Of a DNA stretch of 64,000 bases, positions 41,854 through 49,471 are shown in pieces. Every line of letters starts with the position of its first letter. Position 1 is the first letter of the stretch. The notes beneath the pieces are model-generated. The model was not told the origin of the DNA. It made no database searches and saw only the letters and a list, made by a program, of their open reading frames with translations. The position numbers and the translations under genes were made by a program. The stretch comes from CAG-390 sp045543615 (GTDB lineage: Bacteria > Bacillota > Clostridia > Oscillospirales > CAG-272): the NCBI GenBank assembly GCA_045543615.1, contig JAZPXL010000060.1:9536-73535 (forward strand), written 5' to 3'.

Positions 41854-43764
41854 TTACGAAAAATACTTTGATGGGATTTCAAGGTCAACGAGGATCTTGG
41901 TTGCGCTTGCAGGATAGAGCGATGTATCGTGCGAATAATAGTTTTCAAGAACTCCCTCCTCATTTCTCCACTTAGTAAACGCACGCAGCTGTGCGTCCGT
42001 CATCAGATAGGTCTCGAGATGGAACGGAGCACGCTGAGGTGTTGCATCGAAATGATACCACTGTGGGTGCTCGTCAGTTCCGATATTGACCATTACCCAA
42101 AAATGAGTTCCTGTGCCTTCTATCTTATATTGGTCTGCTCTCTCAACAAGGAGAACATCAAAGCCAAGTCTGTCAAGAAGAGCATATCCCACTGCACAAT
42201 GTGTAAAGCAGTCGCCTGTGAAATTGGTGGTAAGTGCCTTATATGCCTCTCTCCTCCAGTCATCGTGTGCCGCCGTATTTGCGTATTTGAGATTCTCGTA
42301 AATATACGCATAAACATTGAAGACTTGTTGTGAAGGCGTAGCTTCCTTGTCCACATAATTCTCTATTATGTCATCAATCACGGAATTAAGCATTTCATCC
42401 GTGACCGATGTATCCTTTACAATGAGAGAAACACTCTTCTGCGTCTTGTTGCCAGCCTTGTCCTCGGCTACAATATTTACTATATACTTTCCGGGGGTAT
42501 TGAGGTCAGCTTTTGATGAGTCAAGATAGATATCGACGCTTCCACTGTTGTCGTTCGCCTCAACCTTGCTTCTCCAAAGGATTGCCGTTGCGCATGCATC
42601 GACCTCAAGCGAGTTTGGAAGCTTTGTAAACACCGGAGCTTCTGTGTCCACAAACTCAACTGTTATATAGGACTTGTAGGTTGTTGAGTTGCCGTATTTA
42701 TCAGTGAGAACTATTTCGACATCAATTCGTCCGACCGACAGAGATTCTTTGGGCAAACTGTCTTCGTTTGCATACCTTACCACAACATCACTTGCGTCAA
42801 CTATATCGCTTACAAAGTCGGATGGAGACGGAAGCTTTCCTTGCGATGTCTGGGGAGTTATCGTAGCTGTGGGTGCTTTAGTGTCCTTTACCTCAACCGT
42901 AACATCATAAACCTGTGCGCCAACCTTAATCTGAAGCATATAGATTCCGGGTATTGTTGTGTCAATAAATCCGACGTCGCTGAGATATTCTGCATCAACG
43001 CCGTCTCCCGTAAACACCGTTGTAGGAGGCATAGGCTGACCAAGCTCACAAATCACACTATGTGCGATAAGCTCATTTTCCGAAACAACATTCAAGTTTG
43101 CGTCATACTGCGTTTTATTTCCTGCCTCATCGGTGAGTACAACGGAAACCGTCTGACTTCCAAGCCTTGATGTATCGGGCTTTGCCACAAATTCAACAAC
43201 AACAGCCGTTGCGTCCTCGATGTTTTCAACGAACGCAGACGCATCGACATTGTCTCCCTTGTGGATCGTCACAGTCTTTGTAGTAGCAACGGGGGCAACC
43301 GAATCTGTGACGATGAGAGTTGACGTGCATCTCTCGCCATTGACAATAAGCGCGATCTTATATTTACCGATCTTTGAGAGGTCATACTCCACACCCTCTG
43401 CAAATTCTGCTTCCATATTCTTTTCAAGAAGGAAGTCCGACGCCACTATCCACTTGCGGCCTATCTCGACCGTAACACTTCTTGCTACATTTTTATAAGA
43501 CTCACCCGATGTCATAGTCGAAAACACGGCAAGTGCAGCTATAAGCAACGCAGCGCAGACAAGTGCGATTATCGCTGAGCGAATACCTCTCTCCCGACTC
43601 TTGCGATTTGTCGATCTGCCACCTGTTACAGACGGTGCTCTGCGCACCTCTCTCGGTTGCTGCTCTCTCTCTTCGACACCGGCAGCTTCGGGGGCTTCTG
43701 TGCGAGGAGGGCGTGAGTCAGGTGATGTATTCGGCTTTTTCCTTCTGTAATCTCTGTAATCCAT
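41854..43764 (-). CDS. Surface protein with Ig-like repeats and transglutaminase-like domain
   Basis: 636 residues. A cytosolic basic, Pro/Arg-rich tail (1-60) is followed by a membrane anchor (about 61-83) and an extracellular region with four to five beta-sandwich modules. Each opens with a D(T/S)xAP motif, like DUF5011/HYR Ig-like repeats (about 90-465). A transglutaminase-like domain follows (about 475-620) with Cys 519 in GDCF, His 554 in THFWVMVN and Asp 573 in YHFDATP, a complete papain-like triad. It is likely anchored outside the cell as a peptidase or crosslinking enzyme of the wall. The substrate is unknown. It is a single gene with a consensus promoter. Confidence 0.85.
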   Translation of the reverse strand: MDYRDYRRKKPNTSPDSRPPRTEAPEAAGVEEREQQPREVRRAPSVTGGRSTNRKSRERGIRSAIIALVCAALLIAALAVFSTMTSGESYKNVARSVTVEIGRKWIVASDFLLEKNMEAEFAEGVEYDLSKIGKYKIALIVNGERCTSTLIVTDSVAPVATTKTVTIHKGDNVDASAFVENIEDATAVVVEFVAKPDTSRLGSQTVSVVLTDEAGNKTQYDANLNVVSENELIAHSVICELGQPMPPTTVFTGDGVDAEYLSDVGFIDTTIPGIYMLQIKVGAQVYDVTVEVKDTKAPTATITPQTSQGKLPSPSDFVSDIVDASDVVVRYANEDSLPKESLSVGRIDVEIVLTDKYGNSTTYKSYITVEFVDTEAPVFTKLPNSLEVDACATAILWRSKVEANDNSGSVDIYLDSSKADLNTPGKYIVNIVAEDKAGNKTQKSVSLIVKDTSVTDEMLNSVIDDIIENYVDKEATPSQQVFNVYAYIYENLKYANTAAHDDWRREAYKALTTNFTGDCFTHCAVGYALLDRLGFDVLLVERADQYKIEGTGTHFWVMVNIGTDEHPQWYHFDATPQRAPFHLETYLMTDAQLRAFTKWRNEEGVLENYYSHDTSLYPASATKILVDLEIPSKYFS

Positions 43765-43809
43765 ATCTCACCATACTGCATACACAGTTTTTCTTTCAAA
43801 TATAAGTAG

Positions 43810-43838
43810 ATTATATCATAGCGAGCAATTTATGTCAA
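43810..43838 (-). promoter_or_regulatory. Consensus promoter of the transglutaminase-like gene
   Basis: On the minus strand, perfect TTGACA (43833-43838), 17 bp, perfect TATAAT (43810-43815) with an extended TG. Confidence 0.87.
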
Positions 43839-43912
43839 TTGAAAATTAAAAACAAAATATAAACTATTTTATCCAAAAAAATGAAACTTAATTGTTTTTT
43901 GATTAAACGCAC

Positions 43913-43952
43913 AAAAAAAGCTCCGACTCATCAAAAAATCGGAGCTTTTTTT
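43913..43952 (-). terminator. Terminator of the amino-acid ABC transporter operon
   Basis: A 14-bp perfect stem (43913-43926 with 43939-43952) with A/T runs on both sides, 12 bp after the ATPase stop. Confidence 0.88.
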
Positions 43953-43963
43953 AAATTATCTAT

Positions 43964-44785
43964 TTAAAGAATGCTATCGAGGAAGAGCTTCGTTCTTGGG
44001 TTCTGTGGATTGTTGAAAACCTGTTCGGGTGTTCCCGATTCAGCGATATTTCCGTCACACATAAATATAACTCTGTCAGCAACCTCACGGGCAAAGCCCA
44101 TTTCGTGAGTCACAACAACCATCGTCATACCCTCATCAGCAAGCTGCTTCATCAGATCAAGCACCTCGCCTACCATCTCAGGATCGAGTGCCGAGGTAGG
44201 CTCATCGAAAAGGATGACCTTGGGGTTCATAGCGAGTGCCCTGACTATTGCAACTCTCTGCTTCTGTCCACCCGAAAGTCTTGAGGGGTACTCATCTGCT
44301 CGGTCAGCAAGTCCGATTCTCTCAAGAAGCCTCATCGCGTTTTCTTTAGCTTCAAGCTTGATTTGTTCCTTGCTTGCAACCGGCAGAAGCTCCTTCTTTT
44401 CTTTGCGGAAGAGATTTGCAAATGAACGCCAGAAATTCTTCCATTTTGCTCTGTCAACATTTCTGCAACCGATGTATACGGGAGCAAGCATAATATTCTG
44501 TATAACGGTCTTATTGTTGAAAAGGTTAAACTGTTGGAACACCATTCCCATCTTTTGACGGTGTACATTGATATCAACTCTCATATCGGCAATATCAACG
44601 CCGTCAAAAATTATCTTTCCGCCATCGGGGTCTTCCATACAGTTAAGACAACGCAAAAATGTGCTCTTTCCACTTCCCGACGGACCGATAACAACTACCT
44701 TCTCGCCGTCTTTTATAACATCACTTACGCCATCGAGCACGACATTGTCGCCGTAAACCTTGCGCAGATTAACGATTTCTATCAC
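43964..44785 (-). CDS. Polar amino-acid ABC transporter ATP-binding protein (GlnQ type) with insertion
   Basis: A 273-residue ATPase with Walker A GPSGSGKST (residues 34-42), Q-loop FQQFNLFNNKTV, signature LSGGQKQRVAIVRAL (about 170-184), Walker B VILFDEPTSALDPE and THEMGFAREVADRV, all diagnostic of the GlnQ/HisP group. The family is about 240 residues. The excess is a basic, aromatic insert at about residues 108-143 (RAKWKNFWRSFANLFRKEKK within it) between the Q-loop and the signature, where relatives have a short helix. Its start overlaps the permease end by 17 bp. Confidence 0.93.
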   Translation of the reverse strand: MIEIVNLRKVYGDNVVLDGVSDVIKDGEKVVVIGPSGSGKSTFLRCLNCMEDPDGGKIIFDGVDIADMRVDINVHRQKMGMVFQQFNLFNNKTVIQNIMLAPVYIGCRNVDRAKWKNFWRSFANLFRKEKKELLPVASKEQIKLEAKENAMRLLERIGLADRADEYPSRLSGGQKQRVAIVRALAMNPKVILFDEPTSALDPEMVGEVLDLMKQLADEGMTMVVVTHEMGFAREVADRVIFMCDGNIAESGTPEQVFNNPQNPRTKLFLDSIL

Positions 44786-45479
44786 TTTTTGCGAGACTCC
44801 TTTCCATAACCTTTATACCAAGTCCGATGATCAGAACGATAACAATGTAAATTATCGCCATCACAAGATAGGGAATCATATATTCATAGCTTCCGTCACC
44901 GATACGCTGGAAAGCGAGTCGCAGGTCAACTACTGCAACAAAGCTTGCAACCGATGTATCCTTGACGAGAGCGATAAACTCGTTACCGAGTGAGGGTAGT
45001 ATGTTCTTCATAGCCTGCGGAATAACAATTTTCCACATCGAAATTCCAAAACCGAGTCCGACGGCTCTTGCTGCCTCAAGCTGTCCACCGTCAACGGAAT
45101 TGATGCCTCCGCGCATTATTTCTGAAATATACGCACCACTGTTCATACCGAATATCACGATACAAACCATAAGTCCTGTTGTGCGAATACCAAGCAGAGG
45201 AAAAAGCACATAATAACCAAGCAGAAGCTGAACAACTATCGGTGTTCCTCTGAAAAATGCAACGTAAAAGTCACACACCTTCTGAAAAAATCTCGTTATT
45301 CTCTTATAGCGAGGCAGAACCTTTACAATTCCGATAACTGTGCCGATGACAAGTCCGATCAAAAGACCGAAGACGGCAATTAGCATAGTATTGCGAAGTC
45401 CCTCAACAACTGTCTTCCAGCCCTCAGCGTAAATGAAGTTGTCGATGAACTTTTGGATCATACGATCAAAGTTTCCCAT
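44769..45479 (-). CDS. Polar amino-acid ABC transporter permease (HisM/GlnP type)
   Basis: About 236 residues from the ATG at 45479, placed by GGAG at 6 bp; upstream codons would read through an intercistronic hairpin. There are five membrane segments. The HisM-family motif near residue 140 contains EAARAVGLGFGISMWKIVIPQA, the loop that contacts the ATPase. RGTPIVVQLLLGYY is also characteristic. It is predicted to form a homodimer in the membrane with the adjacent GlnQ-type ATPase. Confidence 0.93.
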   Translation of the reverse strand: MGNFDRMIQKFIDNFIYAEGWKTVVEGLRNTMLIAVFGLLIGLVIGTVIGIVKVLPRYKRITRFFQKVCDFYVAFFRGTPIVVQLLLGYYVLFPLLGIRTTGLMVCIVIFGMNSGAYISEIMRGGINSVDGGQLEAARAVGLGFGISMWKIVIPQAMKNILPSLGNEFIALVKDTSVASFVAVVDLRLAFQRIGDGSYEYMIPYLVMAIIYIVIVLIIGLGIKVMERSLAKSDRNR

Positions 45480-45502
45480 TTTTTCTCCATACAAACTTTT
45501 AG

Positions 45503-45526
45503 GGGGGTGTCGCAAGCGGCACCCCC
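45503..45526 (-). other. GC-rich intercistronic hairpin between binding protein and permease genes
   Basis: A 10-bp stem of GGGGGTG type with one wobble and a 4-nt loop lies between the binding-protein stop (45543) and the permease start (45479), with no T-run. It is a likely mRNA stabiliser or partial terminator that raises binding-protein levels over permease. Confidence 0.75.
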
Positions 45527-45542
45527 GCATATTAATATTTAA

Positions 45543-46388
45543 TTAGTTGTTGAAACTCTCAACAATGCTCTTTGCAGGAGCATCGTCAATGATAACATAG
45601 TCAATATTACCGTTGATAAGATCCTGAACTGCCATAGCACCGTTATCATAAGTCTTAACCTCAAGGTTAGAGAAGCCCTCAAAGCCCCAGTCAGCATCGC
45701 CCTTAGCGTAGTAGAAGCCTGTTGTACCGGACTGAACGCCTACCTTTGTTCCTGCAGGAAGTGTCTTGATGATAGCTTCCATATCAGCTGCTGTCTTGCA
45801 AGCATCGAATGCTGTGTTGCTCTCAAGGCAAATGAGTGTCTGAGATGCATCATAGTAGCTGGTCGAGAAGTCAAGGATCTCTTCACGGTCGGGCTTGATT
45901 GTAAGACCTGCTGCTGCAACATCGCAAAGACCGCTGCCAACGGATGTGCAAACTGCGTCAAAGTTCATATCGTCAACTACGAACTCAAGGTTGAGAGACT
46001 TTGCGAAAGCTGCCATAATTTCAATGTCAACGCCGTAGTAGAGGTTGCCTTCCTTGTACTCGAAGGGCTTGAACGCTGCGTTTGTAGCGATGATGAGCTG
46101 GTCCTTGCTCTCATCCTTTGCAGCAGATGCGATACCTGTGGGTGTGCCGTCGCCAAAGTATTTGTCAACGATAGCCTTAAACTCACCATTTGCCTGAATG
46201 TCAGCAAGGAAGGTGTTGAGGCTGTTAAGAAGCTCTGTGTTGCCCTTCTTAACGCCGAAAGCGTACTTCTCTGTTGTCAGCGCAACGTCAATGGTCTTAA
46301 TCTTTGTTGCGCCTGTGCAGGATGCGAATACAAGAATTGAGCTGCAAAGCATAATAGCAGCAAGCATAATGGAAATAATCTTTTTCAT
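45543..46388 (-). CDS. Amino-acid binding lipoprotein with circularly permuted domain order
   Basis: About 281 residues from the ATG at 46388. Signal peptide and lipobox FASC put the lipid-modified Cys at 24. Residues 33-80 (TTEKYAFGVKKGNTELL through VDKYFG) are what normally closes a family 3 solute-binding protein. The canonical N-terminal start (LIIATNAAFKPFEY) appears only at about residue 98 and runs through AAAGLTIKPDRE, VGVQSGTTG and VIIDDAPAKSIVE to the end. All segments are present but rotated, joined by a linker at about 81-95. It should capture a polar amino acid for the adjacent permease and ATPase. The gene leads the operon from a perfect promoter. Confidence 0.9.
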   Translation of the reverse strand: MKKIISIMLAAIMLCSSILVFASCTGATKIKTIDVALTTEKYAFGVKKGNTELLNSLNTFLADIQANGEFKAIVDKYFGDGTPTGIASAAKDESKDQLIIATNAAFKPFEYKEGNLYYGVDIEIMAAFAKSLNLEFVVDDMNFDAVCTSVGSGLCDVAAAGLTIKPDREEILDFSTSYYDASQTLICLESNTAFDACKTAADMEAIIKTLPAGTKVGVQSGTTGFYYAKGDADWGFEGFSNLEVKTYDNGAMAVQDLINGNIDYVIIDDAPAKSIVESFNN

Positions 46389-46430
46389 AATTAGTAGTTC
46401 CTTTCGAGGATTGTTTTGATTATGTTGCAT

Positions 46431-46459
46431 ATTATACTGCATATTTATTCAAATGTCAA
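46431..46459 (-). promoter_or_regulatory. Perfect-consensus promoter of the amino-acid ABC operon
   Basis: On the minus strand, perfect TTGACA (46454-46459), 17 bp, perfect TATAAT (46431-46436), 43 bp upstream of the start. The stretch 46460-46600 is AT-rich and shows only a loose dyad (46592-46617) overlapping the uvrA stop. Confidence 0.88.
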
Positions 46460-46600
46460 TACCTATTTTGATTTTTTTCATTATAAACATTATTTTTGGT
46501 GTTTTCGTTTGAATATTTATCATCACAATATGCGTTTTAGTGCATTTCGACGAACAGCCCAGTTCAACTCAATGCATAAACAGTGCATAAATGAATAATG

Positions 46601-49429
46601 TTATAAATAATTATTCAAAAATCTACCCGTATATGAAGCCTCGACCTTTGCAACCTCTTCGGGTGTACCGGTCGCGACTATTCGTCCTCCACCGTCTCCA
46701 CCCTCAGGGCCGAGGTCTATGATATAGTCAGCACATTTTATGACCTCCGGATTGTGTTCGATAACAAGAACAGTGTTTCCTGCATCAACAAGTCTTGAGA
46801 GAACGCCAAGCAGGCGGGCTACATCATCTGTATGAAGTCCGGTTGTCGGCTCATCAAGGATATAGAAGGTCTTGCCCGTGCTACGTCTTGACAGCTCCGT
46901 TGCAAGCTTTACTCTCTGTGCCTCACCGCCTGAAATTGTGGTTGATGATTGACCTATCTTGATATATCCAAGTCCGACATCGCAAAGAGTTTGCAAGTGA
47001 CGGCGGATCTTTGGGATGCTGTCAAAGAATGCAAGTCCCTCCTCTGCTGTCATTTCAAGAACCTCATAGATGTTCTTCCCTTTATACTTTACCTCAAGTG
47101 TATCACGATTATATTTATGTCCGTGGCACACGTCGCAGGTTACATATACATCGGGCAGGAAGTGCATTTCAATGCAACGCACGCCATCTCCCCCACACGC
47201 CTCGCATCGTCCACCCTTGACGTTAAACGAAAAGCGTCCGGGGCCATATCCTCTCGCTATTGCATCCTGTGTCTTTGCAAACAGCGAGCGTATTTCGTTG
47301 AACAGACCCGTATACGTTGCAGGATTGGATCTCGGAGTTCTGCCTATCGGGCTTTGGTCGATATCAATAACCTTATCGAGATGCTCTATTCCCTCAACGC
47401 TTGTATGTCGTCCCGCCCGTCTTCTTGCGCCATTGAGTGCAGTAAGAAGCACAGGATCAATAACTCCGTTCACAAGCGACGACTTACCTGAGCCTGACAC
47501 GCCCGTTACGCAGACAAAGCAACCAAGTGGAATATCAACGTCAACGTTCTTCAGGTTATTTACGGCAGCACCTCTGATTTTTAGGAAGTTACCGTTGCCC
47601 TTTCTTCTTATTTCGGGAACGGGGATGAGCTTTCTGCCCGAAAGGTATGCACCTGTAAGCGAAGCCTCATTTGCCATAACCTCTTCGGGAGTGCCTGCAG
47701 CAACTATGTTTCCACCGTGAACGCCTGCTCCGGGCCCTATATCAACAAGGAAATCTGCTGCTCGCATCATCTCCTCATCGTGTTCAACAACAATGACCGT
47801 GTTTCCGAGATCCCTAAGTCTCTCAAGCGTTGAGATAAGCCTTGCGCTGTCACGCTGATGAAGTCCTATACTTGGCTCATCGAGAACATACAGCACGCCA
47901 ACGAGTGACGAGCCTATCTGAGTTGCAAGTCTGATCCTCTGCGCCTCGCCACCTGAGAGCGTACCTGCTCGTCTCGAAAGTGTGAGATACTCAAGGCCCA
48001 CGCTTTCAAGGAAGCTGAGTCTCGCACGGATCTCCTTGAGCACCTCTTTAACGATCTGCTCCTCGCTTGGAGTAAGCTTTAGTGTATCACTTGAAACAAG
48101 GCTGAGCGCACGGCTTACCGAGAGGTCGCAGAACTCATCAATCGCAAGTCCACCAACTGTGACGGCGAGTGCCATATCGTTAAGTCTTCTTCCTTTACAT
48201 TTAGGACAAGGGATCTCTTCAATAAACTCTTCGTAATACTCTTCAGCACCACCATACTGCATTCTCTGCTCCATAATGTGCACCACGCCCTCAAATTTAG
48301 CGTCACGCAGGTGTCCTTCCTTGCCGAAATACCTCGTTACTGTATATTTTTCATTTCCCGTTCCGTAAAGGAGAATATTCATCTGCTCATCGGTATAGTT
48401 GCAAAGTGGGGTGTCAAGTGTAAATCCGTGTTTTTCTGCAACTGCCGCAAAGAGTGGGCCGTTCCAGCTCTCTTCAACCATTGTCTTGAAGCCGTTTACT
48501 GCTATTGCCCCCTGTGCAAGCGAGAGAGACAGGTCGGGGATTATCTTCTCAACGGATAGTCTCCTTGTGACCCCGAGTCCTGCGCAATCGGGACAAGCAC
48601 CTGCAGGGTTATTGAACGAGAACATTCTCGGCTCAAGCTCGCCAAACGATATTCCGTGCTCCTCGCACGCATAAGCCTGCGAAAACTCAAGCTCGGTTGC
48701 CTCTCCCTCTCGTGGAACGGTGACTACAAGCAAGCGTCCCTCCGCAAGCGAGAGCGCAGTTTCAACTGAATCTGACAGTCTTGATCGTATTCCCTCTTTC
48801 ATAACAAGTCGATCAACTACGACTTCAATGCTGTGTCTTAAGTTTTTGTCGAGCTTTATTTCCTCATCGAGATCATACATTGAGCCGTCAACACGAACTC
48901 TCGAATATCCTGAGCGTTTAGCGTCAGCAAAGACCTTTTCGTGCATACCCTTCTTTGCCCTAACTACCGGCGAGAGCACCAAAAATCTCGTGCCCTCGGG
49001 GAGCATCTCGATCTTCTCGATAATCTGATCGACGGATTGACGGCGAATTTCCTTGCCGCAAACAGGACAATGAGGTACGCCTATTCTTGCGTACAAAAGA
49101 CGCAAATAGTCATATATCTCCGTTACAGTACCGACGGTTGAACGAGGATTCTTTGATGTTGTCTTCTGATCAATGGAGATCGCAGGAGAAAGCCCCTCTA
49201 TCATATCCACATCGGGTTTATCAAGCTGACCGAGGAACTGACGGGCGTAGGATGAGAGAGACTCAACAAATCTCCTGTGTCCCTCTGCGTATATGGTATC
49301 AAATGCAAGCGACGATTTGCCCGATCCCGAAAGGCCTGTCAGCACAACGAGCTTGTCTCGTGGTATGGTTAAATCAACATTTTTCAGATTGTGCACTCTT
49401 GCACCCTTTATTACAAGTTTTCCTGACAT
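46601..49429 (-). CDS. uvrA: Excinuclease ABC subunit A
   Basis: A 942-residue UvrA, the damage-recognition ATPase of nucleotide excision repair. There are two ABC modules: the first Walker A is GLSGSGKSSLAF (about residues 31-42) and the second is GVSGSGKSSLVN (about 641-652). Zinc-finger Cys pairs (CPVC; CPDCAGLG; CPKCKGRR; CEACGGDG...CDVCHG) and two LSGGEAQR signatures are present. The length is normal. It is last in the operon, 42 bp after uvrB. Confidence 0.97.
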   Translation of the reverse strand: MSGKLVIKGARVHNLKNVDLTIPRDKLVVLTGLSGSGKSSLAFDTIYAEGHRRFVESLSSYARQFLGQLDKPDVDMIEGLSPAISIDQKTTSKNPRSTVGTVTEIYDYLRLLYARIGVPHCPVCGKEIRRQSVDQIIEKIEMLPEGTRFLVLSPVVRAKKGMHEKVFADAKRSGYSRVRVDGSMYDLDEEIKLDKNLRHSIEVVVDRLVMKEGIRSRLSDSVETALSLAEGRLLVVTVPREGEATELEFSQAYACEEHGISFGELEPRMFSFNNPAGACPDCAGLGVTRRLSVEKIIPDLSLSLAQGAIAVNGFKTMVEESWNGPLFAAVAEKHGFTLDTPLCNYTDEQMNILLYGTGNEKYTVTRYFGKEGHLRDAKFEGVVHIMEQRMQYGGAEEYYEEFIEEIPCPKCKGRRLNDMALAVTVGGLAIDEFCDLSVSRALSLVSSDTLKLTPSEEQIVKEVLKEIRARLSFLESVGLEYLTLSRRAGTLSGGEAQRIRLATQIGSSLVGVLYVLDEPSIGLHQRDSARLISTLERLRDLGNTVIVVEHDEEMMRAADFLVDIGPGAGVHGGNIVAAGTPEEVMANEASLTGAYLSGRKLIPVPEIRRKGNGNFLKIRGAAVNNLKNVDVDIPLGCFVCVTGVSGSGKSSLVNGVIDPVLLTALNGARRRAGRHTSVEGIEHLDKVIDIDQSPIGRTPRSNPATYTGLFNEIRSLFAKTQDAIARGYGPGRFSFNVKGGRCEACGGDGVRCIEMHFLPDVYVTCDVCHGHKYNRDTLEVKYKGKNIYEVLEMTAEEGLAFFDSIPKIRRHLQTLCDVGLGYIKIGQSSTTISGGEAQRVKLATELSRRSTGKTFYILDEPTTGLHTDDVARLLGVLSRLVDAGNTVLVIEHNPEVIKCADYIIDLGPEGGDGGGRIVATGTPEEVAKVEASYTGRFLNNYL

Positions 49430-49471
49430 TTTTTCTTCCTTGTTTCTGAGCCTTTGCTCATTTTGCTGTTC

